Notes under the pieces: generated by a model | The model's input: only the letters and a program-made list of their open reading frames with translations | The model's database searches: none | Told to the model about the DNA's origin: nothing | Made by a program: the position numbers and the translations under genes | Part shown: positions 42,101 through 53,160 of the stretch, one piece after another | How the letters are laid out: every line of letters begins with the position of its first letter | How positions within the stretch are numbered: position 1 is the first letter of the stretch | From: Tridacna crocea | Taxonomy: Eukaryota > Mollusca > Bivalvia > Cardiida > Cardiidae | Direction: 5' to 3' | Assembly (NCBI GenBank): GCA_943736015.1 | Contig: OX031063.1 | Span: 38,084,672 to 38,148,671 of the forward strand | DNA: 64,000 bases

Positions 42101-45100
42101 ATGAGTTGAAATGACGGAAGGGCCATGAATGAAGAGTAGTTAATCTCCATGATATGTGAAAAATATTAAAGGGCAATAGGTAAAAAAAGAAAGGGTGGCA
42201 CAGTTACAAATTTTGTAAATTGCTGTTCTCCACAAGGTGTTCTATCAGTTTTGAAAGGTTCAAGATCATAGCTTTTATATTTTAGAAATTATGGCCCAGA
42301 CGAAAATTCAAAGAGAAAACTAACAAAGGGCAATAACTAAAAAAGAAGGATGGCAGAGTTATGGTTCTTATGCAGTGCACTTCTTTATAATGTGTTCTAT
42401 AAGTCTTTGAAGTTTCAAGATGGTAGGTTTTAAAGTTTGGGAGTTATGGCCTGGACAAAAATTCAAACTAAAAAATTAACAAAGGGCAATTACTAAAAAA
42501 ATAAAAGTCGCAGAGTTATGGTTCATGTGCACTGCACTTCTCCATAATGTGTTCTATCGGTGTATGAAGTTGCAAGTTATTAGCTTTTATAGTTTGGAAG
42601 TTATGGCCTGGACAAAAATTCAAACTGAAAATTAACAAAGGGCAATAAGTAAAAAAATAAAGGTCGCAGAGTTATGCTTCATGAGCAATGCACTTCTCCG
42701 TAAAGTGTTCTATCACTATATGAGGTTGCAAGTTATTAACTTTTATAGTCTGGAAGTTATGGCCTGGACAAAAATTCAAACTGAAAATAACAAAGGGCAA
42801 TAAGTAAAAAAATAAAGGTCGCAGAGTTATGCTTCATGTGCAATGCACTTCTCCATAAAGTGTTCTATCACTATATGAGGTTGCAAGTTATTAGCTTTTA
42901 TAGTCTGGAAGTTATGGCCTGGACAAAAATTCAATCTGAAAATTAACAAAGGGCAATAACTCAAAAAATAAAAGTGGTAGAGTTATGGTTTATGTGCAAT
43001 GCACTTCTCCAAAATGTTATCTATCAGTGTATGAAGTTCAAAGTTAATAGCTTTTATAGTTTAGAAGTTATGGCCTGGACAAAAATTCAAACTGAAAATT
43101 AACAAAGGGCTGTAACTCAAAAAATAAAAGTGGCAGAGTTATGGTTCATGTGCACTGCACTTCTCCATAATGTGTTCTATCAGTGTATGAAGTTGCAAGT
43201 TATTAGCTTTTATAGTTATGAAGTTATGGCTTGGACAAAAATTCAAACTGAAAATTAACAAAGGGCAATAACTCAAAAAATAAAAGTGGCAGAGTTATGG
43301 TTCATGTGCACTGCACTTCTCCATAATGTGTTCTATCAGTGTATGTAGTTCCAATTTAATACCTTTTATGGTATGGAAGTTATGACCTGAACAAAAATTT
43401 AAAGTGAAAAGTTGGTTATTTCAGAAATCAAGGGCAGATAATTTTGGAACAGAAACAGCGATCAAAATTCTAAGACCCAGGTGCACAACTAGGCATCATG
43501 GAGATTCATTGTGGCAAGTTTCAAATAATTCCGATGAAAACTGTAGGAGGAGTTGCGCACACAAGAAATTGTTAACGGACGGACGGACGGACGGACTGTC
43601 GGTCTTACGAGACAGACCTTGTGAGGTCGAATTGCTCTTTATTCAATACACCCAAACAACCCCACAAACTTAACCCCACAAGCTAACCCTGACCCCACAA
43701 ACCCTAAACATACAAACCCTTACCCTAACCCTAACCCCAAACCTACCAGATAGACTGAAGGAACCCCATAGAGATTAAATGTACAATTACCCCTAACCCC
43801 ACAATGTCGGGCTCGTAAGGCCGGACGGACGGACAGACGGACGGACGGACGACTGGGGGTATAACATAATATGACCCTTCGGGGGTATAAAAAAGGTTTA
43901 CCCAATAAAACGCTACCTCGTGCAATTCACTCAACTATGATCACCAATTTAGAGAAATCTGTTGCTAAAGCAGGTCTCATTTCTCCTCAAACTTACTGAT
44001 ACGTAAAAGCTATTTTCAACATTGCTACTTTATAGAGCGTAATTATTACGATCAGCCCGCTTTTGGGGCTAGTAGTGATGCATCATATAAGACAGTCGAA
44101 TCTTCGAAGAATATGACATGCGCAGACAACGCTCAATAATGATAATTTCCTTGTCTTTCAAATGTATATCTTTCTTTTACTTTTGAAACTTCAAGCAAGA
44201 CTAAAACACATGTACAATAAACAAAATAGTACAGAGTTAAGTCACATTTCTATGAAACATGTACTTCAACTTGTTTATGATTTACCATTTAAACTTCAGA
44301 AGCAATACAGATGATATGTTTATCAATTGATCAAACTGGGTCTCAAATCAAACATAAAAATTGCATTTTGTACATATCATCTAAATCTGCAAGAAAGGGG
44401 CAAGAAAAGGCTTTAAAATTTAGCAAGTTTAATCAATTCTTAACCCATTACCACACAATCCGGACTTTTGACGCACCTAAGAGAGAAGCCTTTAGAAAAC
44501 ATTGTGGGACAAGGAGAAAATGCTGGTAACCAGCATTTTCTCCTTTTCCCACAATGTTTTCTACCCTTCACAAAACAAATTTCAAATTTTCAGTCACTTT
44601 TATTTTGTCGTCTGCAAATGCTTTCAATTTGGGCAAGCTTAAAATATTGTCATTTGGTAATGAGTTAAAGCATGTCTCGATCAGAAAACATTAATTACGG
44701 TACTGTCCAAAACTTATGTCTTGAAGATCAAATAATTGTACTTAGAGTTTCTGTGTAGATTCAATCTCATCAATAAGTGAAAAGCTTATTTATTAAACTT
44801 ACTTTTGAGAACCAGATAGATCTTGAAGACACCATCAGTTACATAACCTAAAGCTTCAAGCTGTTCTTCATCAGTACTGAAAGCCACATGATCACCATCA
44901 GAGTCTGCAAAAAAAATGTGTACGATAAGAATCTAAAATAAACAGTTTGCATTGATGATTAGTGAAGCCTTTCCACATGATTCCAACTTTTAATGACACT
45001 GGAGAAAAAATGGCTTTTGAAAATTTTGAGGGGAAAGGAGAAAATACTGGTAACCAGCATTTTCTCCTTTACCCACAATGTTTTCCCACTCTATAAAAGA

Positions 45101-48100
45101 CAAGTTATCTTTTGAGCCACATGTTTCATCTGCAAAATCATTTAATCATTGATATAGTTAAATTTTTGTTGTTTTGTAATGACTCAAAAACCTTTTCCAA
45201 ACAATCAATTTTCTGAATAATATTAAAACACTGTGGGAAAAGGAAAAAATGCTAACAACCAGTAATTTCTCCTTTCACATTTCCACAATGTTTTCTGCCC
45301 TGACCAATACATGTCTCATCACTGGAGCCACAATTAACCTTCAATAAGTGCCTTTTACAACTTTAATTTATCTGTTTTTCTGTTAATATAAATTGTACAT
45401 ATTGCTTTTTAGATCTACTTACTATAAAGCTGAGATGTTTCAGGAAAATGGTAACTAAGAATTTAGCATGAAATAAGCCTATATACTTAAAATAGAAAAT
45501 AAAAATTTTAAATCTTCTGAAATTGAAGCATGTGCAAGCTTGAAAATCAAATTTGGAGCAAACAATTTAGTTTGCTTTTTAAAATAAAATGAAGCATAGT
45601 TAGAGGAGAAAATGCTAGTTACAATCAATTTCTCCTTCATCTACAATGTTTTTTTTTTCTGAAATATAAATACACATGATCATTTGGTATAGGGTAGGTC
45701 TAACATATAAACACAAATAACATTTTTCCTATTTCCATATTTTCAAATACATTGGCAAGAGAAGGAGATTGCTCATAAATAGTATTTATTTAGCGAAATT
45801 TAAATTTTATATTCTTTTCACAAATAAACATAGCTTTGGGTATGTGTAAACACATTTACCAATCTGAATAATGACTTTCTTATCAGCTTCTTTTAAGTCT
45901 TCACAAAAAAACACATCATAAGATTGCAAGAAAGAAGACTTTCACATTGATTCTACGCAGTAGGGGCAATATTTACGAATACGATGTCGCCAGCCAAATG
46001 CATAAAAGTGGTAGGGTAAAATCATGTTTAAACATATTTTCCAAATAAGACATCATTCAAGTCATCACATAAAACCTTAGAAATTATTGGAAACAATGTA
46101 ATACCCAAGCCGTATCACCTAATATACCTCTATCCCTGGTGATTTTACCTGTCGCCAGCGCACCATTGCTGTTTCAAGTATGCACATTATTTTATTTTCA
46201 CATATGGCAACACAATTTACACATTGTTTTGTTTCTACAAACATTGTATAAACATAAGAAGAGTAAAATTACACCGACAATGGTCGAATGCCTTGGCCAT
46301 TTTCGCAAAGGGGATGTCGCCAAAATCAGACCAGATACGTTACAGTCAAAAGGTGCAAGGAAAACAGATCGATACAGATGGAATGGGGAAGTAATGTGTC
46401 AGTAATTTTAAACAATTATATATGCTTGTATCAACATATAAAATCTGGATAAGCTGGATCTATAACAAAAATTCCCCATGGTCATGAATCCTCTGTGCTG
46501 ACATGTTACGCTAAAAATAACCAGATACGTTACCAACATTAGTTCTTATTTCGGACGATATGAAATCAATGTAACAACTTAAACGTATGCCTTATAACTT
46601 AGCCTGAAAAGTGTAACTATTAATTGCAATTGGGTTGACTGATGTTCAATATTAAGAAAATATGCACTGAAAACCGTTTTTGGAACCAGATACGTGACCC
46701 AACCAGATACGTTACTGTGACATTTTAACTCTGATGTTAGGACCGCTTTTTGCACTTTCTTATTAACGTCATTGTACTCAAACTACGTCATATGCCTCGT
46801 TTTCTCTCCTGGAAATGAATCCAATGTTCTCGCCATTTTCTTTGTCATGTAATCAAGTATAATCCAGTGTAATCACCCTTTACATAAAAGGTATGCTGTA
46901 ATTTTGTCCGTTTTACCAATCATCGACGCATTTAGTCAAGTTTTCTGTTGACTTCAGTAAACGATTATATTTAGCTTGTCAGAAAATACAAATTCAGTAA
47001 TATTTTTCACATATCAGTCTGTATACTTTCCTGTAGAAACAATGGTAACGTATCTGGTCACGTATGGCAACGTATCTGATCCCGTTGTATGATCTCATTT
47101 TTCCAAAAGGTGTATGCAAAAAGTGTAAACCACAGTACTAACCTGCTCCATGGACCCTTTCACATGTTTGTTAAGCACACTTTATATTACATCGGCATGA
47201 AATAGTATTGTGGTGTATGATTGGTAATTACACATTATGCATGTCTAAATGTACATGTATGCCGCAGTAATTCGGCAGGTTCATGCAATACTTTTGTGAC
47301 GAGATCTCCATATTATATACAGATCTAGTTACAACTGCATTGCACCAAGCATGTGATTAGCTTTCATGCCTAATGGTTAAGCATACTACATGTGTAAGAG
47401 TACTACAAATGCATATTATATAATGTCTAATTCATTTGACTAACACACTTCCATGATGTTTGCACGGAATGGGAAAAACAAGGTCGGAAATTCAAAAGGC
47501 CCACTGTTTTAGTTCGAAAATGGTATTCGTTACATATAAAGACTGTTATGAAATGTTTTAAAGTTTACCAGCATTCAATTTTGCCTTGCATAGTTAAAAT
47601 AACACAGGAAAAGGGGCGGGGGGGGATCTGGCCATAAAATCCAGTTCAAACTGTTTTAATGTACTGTTTTTTGTTTAATATTTCAATAAAGCAACCATCT
47701 CAGTTACTCCATATTTTACTGTTTTTGATACGCTTTACATTATAGTAAAAGTACATGCATATGTATGATAGTAGATAGCTCAAATATGCAATACTTACCA
47801 GAAATCTGATCCATGATTTTTTGACCAGATACGTTACTCAGTCAATTTACATGTCAATTTGACACTGTTGCACATGTATATTTTGATAAAACACTTCATT
47901 TTTGTGGAAAGGATAATTAAATGTTGTCACGAAAGGAACAGAGGTGCCGCACATGATGGCTTTCCTTTATACAATTTAGAAAAATACTTTTGGTTATAAT
48001 AGATTTTTCTAGATGTCAATTGCAGTGATTTAGTTCCTATCCTTGTATGACGGGTCTGTTCTGCTTTGCCATTATCAAATTGTCCTAAATGGCACTACAG

Positions 48101-48960
48101 TATCTCACTGTCAGGTTCGCGTATAGCATTTGCGATAAAAACATTGTATTACCATGGTGATATGATGTTAACAGGGTATGTGTATGGTAACGTATCTGGT
48201 TTTCTCAAAATGTACATGTCCTTTTCGAACCCAAAATGTGCAAAACTGACAAGTTAGGAAAGGCGCCCTTGTTTATTTTCGTGTCAAGTTGGTGTCAAAC
48301 TATTATATAATCCCATATAAATGTTGATTCACCATCGTTCATTTTTTAACATTTATGCCTTGAAAAGTTTCCCCTACTGCGTAGAATCAATGTTTAAATA
48401 CATTGTGGAAAAAAGAGAAATTGCTAGTAACCAGCATTTTATTTATTTAACACAATGTTTCCTACCATTTCACAGACAAATCGAATAATTTGAGTCATAC
48501 AGCATCTATTCACAGGAATTTGACATTCTATAACCAAAATAAATGATAAAATATGAAAAAAAAAATCTCCTCTATATAATATAAACATATTATATAGGGG
48601 AGTTTTTTATATATATATATATATTTGTGATCTATTACATCTGCAAATTATGTCCAGGACAAGTCTAAAAGTTTGTTGTTGGGCCTGACACTATTTAGAT
48701 CTAGCATAAGCTGAATTGATATAGAAATTTTATTTCTTAACAAAAAAAAAAAAGCACTTAAAATCATATATAAACGTAGGAATAAACTTACCTTTCCAGA
48801 ATGTTGAAAAATTTCCTGGACGTAGAGCTGGGAAAATGTCACAAAGCTTTTTATTCAGATAATCGAAACTTGTGGAGACGTCGGTAGGGATTTGAAATCG
48901 ACGGATCTCCGGCTCCGAGCAGCTGTCACGCTGTAAGAATGCTTTAATTGTAAGTGACAT
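35980..48960 (-). CDS. SQSTM1: Sequestosome-1 / p62, copy A (complete, 7 coding exons)
   Basis: Coding exons: 48960-48792, 44904-44803, 41753-41503, 40915-40699, 40244-39793, 38323-38161, 36146-35980. They total 1521 nt (506 residues plus TAA), in frame with GT-AG introns. Domains in order: PB1 (1-90) with the basic K6 and IRRF face and the acidic DSDGD/STDEE face; ZZ zinc finger (107-150) with [17 protein letters not shown] and two histidines; the SQSTM1-specific [25 protein letters not shown] segment; a Gly/Pro-rich linker; an LC3-interacting core WTIL near 413; and a C-terminal UBA ([20 protein letters not shown]). By family knowledge it is a selective autophagy receptor that polymerises through PB1, binds ubiquitin through UBA and ATG8/LC3 through the LIR. 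No DPSTGE-like Keap1-binding motif was seen after the LIR. It lies in tandem, same strand, with copy B downstream of 57632. Confidence 0.95.
36308..36534 (-). mobile_element. hairpin MITE family 1
   Basis: Hairpin near 36448 with AAAAAGAGAAA/TTTCTCTTTTT arms, a paired change from the usual GGAG/CTCC. Right TTAA present. Intron 6 of SQSTM1 copy A. Confidence 0.8.
37016..37790 (+). mobile_element. family 1 MITE split by an AGGTGG-ended element
   Basis: Outer TTAA at 37016-37019 and 37787-37790. The insert occupies 37049-37590. Hairpin near 37651 carries GGAGTAAATG paired with CATTTACTCC. Confidence 0.8.
37049..37590 (+). mobile_element. AGGTGG-ended element with TTAA duplication, copy 1
   Basis: 542 bp, starts AGGTGG and ends CCACCT, flanked on each side by TTAA (37045-37048 and 37591-37594). 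It is inserted in a MITE (37016-37790) in intron 6 of SQSTM1 copy A. No coding capacity. Confidence 0.75.
38161..38323 (-). CDS. SQSTM1: SQSTM1 copy A exon 6 (LIR)
   Basis: Residues 398-451. DNSWTILNI contains a WxxL LC3-interacting core, with only one acidic residue directly upstream. The rest is a Pro-rich linker ending YPPA. Confidence 0.88.
38719..38947 (-). mobile_element. hairpin MITE family 1
   Basis: TTAA at both ends, hairpin near 38864 with one mismatch. Intron 5 of SQSTM1 copy A. Confidence 0.85.
39268..39640 (+). repeat. tandem repeat, about 118-bp unit, three copies
   Basis: Units start near 39270, 39386 and 39510; each contains ACAATCACGATTTTTGTGCC and GAGCAATAGC. A single related unit lies at 41806-41930. 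Intron 5 of SQSTM1 copy A. Confidence 0.75.
39793..40244 (-). CDS. SQSTM1: SQSTM1 copy A exon 5 (Gly/Pro-rich linker)
   Basis: Residues 247-397. It opens IDVEYHVE like other p62 proteins, then becomes a basic and Gly/Pro/Trp-rich stretch in which PWAWMG occurs twice, followed by [14 protein letters not shown]. The low-complexity part has no close counterpart in copy B. Confidence 0.9.
40699..40915 (-). CDS. SQSTM1: SQSTM1 copy A exon 4
   Basis: Residues 175-246. A Trp/Arg-rich segment ([15 protein letters not shown]), an acidic linker, then [17 protein letters not shown], the counterpart of human FLKNVGESVAAALSPLG. Confidence 0.93.
41211..41438 (+). mobile_element. hairpin MITE family 1
   Basis: TTAA at both ends, hairpin near 41300. 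Intron 3 of SQSTM1 copy A, about 65 bp upstream of the exon 3 splice donor on the coding strand. Confidence 0.8.
41503..41753 (-). CDS. SQSTM1: SQSTM1 copy A exon 3 (ZZ zinc finger)
   Basis: Residues 91-174. [14 protein letters not shown] then [17 protein letters not shown] and HVEHDMMK give the cysteine/histidine pattern. The aspartates of CDGC and PDYD, known to hold N-degron residues in human p62, are present. A Gly/Phe/Pro tail ([12 protein letters not shown]) follows. Confidence 0.95.
42048..43893 (+). mobile_element. pearl/HINE-type element P2
   Basis: Left end AACAAGAG with a small hairpin and TATACGCCCGAAGGGG; right end CCCTTCGGGGGTATA, the near reverse complement. Eight core units of about 156 bp (anchor TTCTATCA spaced 155-158 bp from 42241 to 43333). 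Two ACGG microsatellites (43574-43598 and 43822-43852) bracket a C-rich stretch. Intron 2 of SQSTM1 copy A. Confidence 0.75.
44440..44668 (+). mobile_element. hairpin MITE family 1
   Basis: TTAA at both ends, perfect palindrome near 44529. Intron 2 of SQSTM1 copy A. Confidence 0.85.
44803..44904 (-). CDS. SQSTM1: SQSTM1 copy A exon 2 (PB1, acidic OPCA face)
   Basis: Residues 57-90. [20 protein letters not shown] is the acidic OPCA motif; [10 protein letters not shown] ends the PB1 fold. Having both faces allows head-to-tail polymerisation. Confidence 0.94.
44960..45310 (+). mobile_element. two degraded family 1 MITEs
   Basis: Hairpins near 45052 and 45255 with partial flanks. Intron 1 of SQSTM1 copy A. 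Confidence 0.5.
45945..48392. mobile_element. DNA element with 22-bp inverted termini and a repeated 13-mer
   Basis: The ends at 45945-45966 and 48371-48392 are perfect 22-bp inverted repeats (CATTGATTCTACGC...). Inside, CCAGATACGTTAC or its complement occurs at 46331, 46521, 46686 (one mismatch), 46703, 47045(-), 47067(-, degenerate), 47825 and 48187(-). No transposase frame is visible. The flanks look like two parts of a MITE, which suggests insertion into one; the target duplication is unresolved. Intron 1 of SQSTM1 copy A. Confidence 0.65.
48600..48626. repeat. AT microsatellite
   Basis: TATATATATATATATATA run next to an AT-rich hairpin (48565-48600) that resembles the one at 49715-49740. 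Confidence 0.7.
48792..48960 (-). CDS. SQSTM1: SQSTM1 copy A exon 1 (PB1, basic face)
   Basis: Residues 1-56. MSLTIKAFL and EIRRFQIP carry the basic residues K6, R20 and R21 of the PB1 front face; [14 protein letters not shown] matches vertebrate LFPALRPGGF. Donor GTAAGT. Confidence 0.94.
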
Positions 48961-49657
48961 TCTTCGTACTCTGTGATTCTAAATGTAAACAAATTACTGC
49001 CGTTTGTTGGCACAACAGTTACTGCTCTATTGACTTATCTACTTGGCGTGTTTCTTTGCGAAATGATATCACGGTTGTGAGGGGCTTCTAAATTTCAGGG
49101 CCTTTTATACTACCTTGGTAGTATTGAAATTCTATTTCGTCAGCGGAATGTTCTAGTGAGTGACACATCAAAACAGTGACAGCTGGTAAGATCAGCATGA
49201 CTGTCAAAATAAACATATGTAAATCGTCACTTCCTGTAAAATTGGTCTCCTATTTACAACTGAAGATATATTACAAAGCAGGGTACCAGTAATATTTCTG
49301 GAAATCCAAAAAACCCGGATTATTTCTAAAATTAGAAATGACAGATCATCACGTGGTTGTCAGATCATAGGCGGTCAATAATTAGAGCAGAAAATTCAAG
49401 CCTAAAGAAACAGCTGTAACCAGCTGAATCATGGTCACGCGAAAACAAGTAACATGTAAAAACTGAAATCAATAAATACTTACTTGAGGAAAAACCTATA
49501 AAACAGATTTATCTGCACTGGTTTACATAAAATGCTCTCTGTTGGAAATGAACCTGAAACTCCCAGAACGGCTTGTTTACAAGAGCATAGTACTTAGAAG
49601 TTTAAATACAAAGAAAAGTAGAGGGCTCTATGTCTGACACAATTAGATGAATATACA

Positions 49658-49810
49658 CAGGAATTTGACATTCTATAATAAAGATATATGATAAAATATG
49701 TAGAAAAAAAAAATACTCCCCTATCTATATAGAAACGTGTTTCTTTATATATGTTTTTTTTTTTCATATTCTATATTTCTTTTTTTTCATTATGGAATTT
49801 CAAATTCCTG
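49658..49810. repeat. AT-rich foldback
   Basis: Ends CAGGAATTTGACATTC and GAATTTCAAATTCCTG are inverted. A related left half lies at 48513-48630. Confidence 0.55.
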
Positions 49811-49844
49811 TGGATTATTTACCGTTTTGGACTCTTTGACCTAT

Positions 49845-50013
49845 TGCGGACATTGTAGATCAAGATCAGTCTGCACAGAACGTGCAGTCTGATCTGGAAT
49901 CTAAATTGTCCAAGAAGGAGATACTTCCCATGAAATCTAACCTGTGGTAACAAAATTTAGACCTCTGTTATCGGCATGAAAGTTTCTCACTTACACAGCA
50001 GGTAAAGGGTTAA
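49845..50013. mobile_element. dyad element (GATCAGACTGCA family)
   Basis: Inverted repeat 49854-49905 around CTGCACAGAACGTGCAG, right end GGTAAAGGGTTAA. Left end not resolved. Confidence 0.6.
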
Positions 50014-50250
50014 AACTCCAACTATTTATAGTAATATTTTTTTCCGTTCTGCATGAGTTTTCACCATTCTCATTTTTAATCTATCGGCATAGCTGGATTA
50101 TTAACGCAGTTGATATCAAACCAGCGAAAACATGTCCGTGACAATTTAATCCTTAACCTGCAAAATTAGTTCGATGAATTTTGAATGCCGATAGTAAGCA
50201 TCCAACTGTTGCTATTTCAAACTTATCTTTTGGGGAAAATTCCCCCGTAT

Positions 50251-50322
50251 TGGACTGTGTAGATCGAAGATCAGACTGCACGTTCATTGCAAACTGGTCT
50301 TGATCTTTACTGTCCATTAAAG
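50251..50322. mobile_element. dyad element (GATCAGACTGCA family), diverged
   Basis: GTGTAGATCGAAGATCAGACTGCAC faces GGTCTTGATCTTTACTGTCC. Weaker pairing than 50952-51026. Confidence 0.5.
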
Positions 50323-50627
50323 AATACGTAAAAACGCAGATAATTTAATTTTGACCTTTTACCAAACAATCCCATTTTATAACGACCCTGAATATAAAGG
50401 TTTTTCTAAGAAGAAAATGAGAAAAATGCTTGTAACCAACGTGCTCTCCATTTCTTATAATGTTTCAGAACTACGTACGTACCCTGTCAAAGACAGAAAT
50501 CATCATTTGAGCTGATCTGTTTCTGTTTTCGTCTGCAAATGCTTTCGAAGGTTTTTGTAATTTTGTAAAGACTACCGAGATCAGCATTGTAGGAATTATA
50601 TTATAGACTTATTTAAAATTACGCTAA

Positions 50628-50840
50628 AAGCTCTTTACAAAACAACAAAATTCAAGGCTTGGTCGAATTGAAAGCATTTGCAGACAACAAAATAAAGTGA
50701 CAAAAAATTCTGAAGGATGGAAACATTGTGGGAAAAGGAGAAAATGCTGGTTGCCAGCATTTTTTCCTTTTTTCTAGGATGATTTCAAAAAGCTTCTTTC
50801 TCAGGGTGGTATCTATCAGGATTGCGTGGTTACGTGTTCA
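50628..50840 (-). mobile_element. family 1 MITE, diverged
   Basis: CTCTTTACAAAACAACAAAATTC at the left, hairpin near 50752, right GCGTGGTTACGTG. A degraded forward copy lies at 50355-50575. Confidence 0.6.
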
Positions 50841-50951
50841 AAAGACAACCAGAAAACAAAGCTTTAGATTCGTCCTTTCTGAAACGTTTGCAGACAAATT
50901 TAAAGATGAAGATGTGGCTTAATCCTTTGGCTGCTAAGCGCGACTTACTGA

Positions 50952-51026
50952 CCTTTTGCGAACAAATAATGTAGATCAAGATCAGACTGCACAGAACGTG
51001 CAGTCTGATCTTGGATCTACACATCT
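50952..51026. mobile_element. dyad element (GATCAGACTGCA family)
   Basis: Strong inverted repeat of about 22-bp arms around CACAGAACGTG. Upstream segment TTAATCCTTTGGCTGCTAAG matches the termini of the family. Confidence 0.65.
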
Positions 51027-51107
51027 TTCCTCCCAAAATTACCTGTGAAATAGCAAAATTTGGACGTTTACTGTCCGCGCAAAAGTATCATGCTAGTTAT
51101 TTTGCTG

Positions 51108-51204
51108 CATCCTCGGATACCCCGGAGTCTCCCTATTTGCTACGCTACATCGACATCGTTGATGTAGCGTAGCAAATAGGGAAATCCCGGGGTATCCGAG
51201 GATG
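51108..51204. mobile_element. MULE-like foldback, copy 2, with 9-bp target duplication
   Basis: 97 bp, almost all inverted repeat with the same arm sequence as 7383-7632 but virtually no internal sequence. Flanked by identical ATTTTGCTG at 51099-51107 and 51205-51213. Confidence 0.85.
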
Positions 51205-51636
51205 ATTTTGCTGGATAAGGGTCAATAACTGGACTTTTCTTTTTTTTAAAGGGTAGAACTCACTGTCAGGAAAGGGAGAAAATTGTCTGTTCAGTACGTG
51301 TTTATCCAGCACGAGGCAAAAGCTATTCAGAACATTGTCCAAGGGGACACCCAAAATTACTGACCAGTACATCCAGCGGTGCTCTAACCCGGACTGCTTG
51401 ACATCCATTACTACCCAAGTTCAAGTTTTAAAATGTCAGATGCAATACCTAGCGCTTTTTGAAATACATGTGTAGTGCGGACTTAAAAGAAAAACATGCT
51501 CTGCAAAGTTATCTATATCAGTAAAGAATATGTTATTGGCTTCAAACTCCAAGTTGCTTGCAGTCTGATTGATCTTGCTCTATGCCGTCCACATGTACGC
51601 CTTTTGTGCCGGAGGATTAAAAGATCTGTGATTTGT

Positions 51637-51648
51637 GTGTGTGTGTGG

Positions 51649-51686
<38 letters not shown>
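51637..51686 (+). repeat. GT microsatellite
   Basis: About 24 GT units with one interruption by GGGG. Confidence 0.9.
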
Positions 51687-53089
51687 TATTTGCCTAAGAC
51701 AATACCATTATGAGTTCAATATTGAATTTTGAAGATTAAACTCATTTTTTCTCAAACAAACGAGTTTTTTTAGGCAACACTCAGGTATATAATTGGAAAT
51801 GGCATGTTAAAATACACTGGGCGAAGCCACTGAACATAGAAATACTAATTTTTGGTTGGAAATAGCCTCACTCGTTCATAGCCAATAATACAAAATTTGT
51901 CGACTGACGGTTTGGCCCTGGGCTTTTTCGTTCCAAAGATAGTTCTTACCATGGCTTTTTAATCCATGATTGCGCGCTACACCATTTGATTGCGCCTTTA
52001 CATTGTTTTCCATGACCTCGGCTCTACACTCACATCATTATGAGACAAGGCCTAACTTAAATATCAGAATGATTAGTATTACTTGGCGTAATCCTTTTCT
52101 TAAATCGATGGCTGTTATTTAACAAGGGATTGTTTGTTAAATTGTCGATATTTCATTGCCGTGCATCACGAAAAATGACCAGTCGAATATTCCTAATGCC
52201 AATAGAGTCACGTCCCCTGATGGGGTTTTTCCCATTCATACAAGTCACATATCTTTTCTTTAAAAAAGAATATCGACAATTTTTTTTACTAGGCGCCTCT
52301 AGTAAAATATGAAGTATCATGCGATGTTCATAAATATATTTCAAAACGAAAATAAGAATGAAAACGAAAGAAAAAATTTCTGCAGAACGTGACGTCAGCG
52401 AATGGCCTCCTCGATGGCATTTTTTCCCCAAAAAAAGCTGTAAAAAATGACGGATATCTCCGGTTAAAGGGTGTTTACAGAGGTATCGCTGAATGTCGCA
52501 GGTACATTTTTGTGTTGCCTATCGCTAGGGTAAAGGGAATTATTATCAATGTTTGTTTCGTGGGTGATTTTGGGTGGGAAGTGCTGTCTTGTGTTGTCGC
52601 CGGCAATCGAGGCGTCGCATTTTTTGTATTTCTATATATTACACAACGAATCCTACCTTTGTCATGAGTACTCACCCTTTAACCAAAAAAGGAATCCATC
52701 TGCTTAGTAGGTTGACTTTCAAGCCAATATCTGAATAATATTTCTTTTTCAAATTATTAATCCAACACAATGGCTTACTCGTTCAATACCACTTCAGCGT
52801 TCTCAACGCTTTGATATCCTTTAGGTGCTCAATAAATGAAATGTTCATTTCATTTATTTTAGACTTATTAAAATTTATTTGTATTTGAACTAGTCTAAAG
52901 TTTTGTCTCATAGTTGAAAGGTTAAAACGTCATTCAACACCAAACAAAAGGAAAACTTTAAACATGTGCCAAGGATTAGGCTAACTCTTATCTAGCTAGG
53001 TAAGTTACACGAAATCTTCAGCTTAGTGGTAATTTTAAACCGAAATGTTGTTGTTTCAAAATTAGTTTTGAGGAAAATTTATCTCCTAA

Positions 53090-53160
53090 TCGGACAGTAT
53101 AGATGTAAGATCAGACTGCACGTTCCGTGAAGTCTGAACTTGGTCTACATTGTCCACATA
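53090..53160. mobile_element. dyad element (GATCAGACTGCA family)
   Basis: Inverted repeat around GACTGCACGTTCCGTGAAGTC. Another diverged copy at 53449-53520 and a variant with CTGCGCAATTTGCGCAG at 53937-53993. Confidence 0.55.

Noticed and set aside
43684..43745. telomere-like CCCTAA repeats
   Set aside because: Only about two perfect units inside a C-rich part of pearl element P2; too short to call interstitial telomere.
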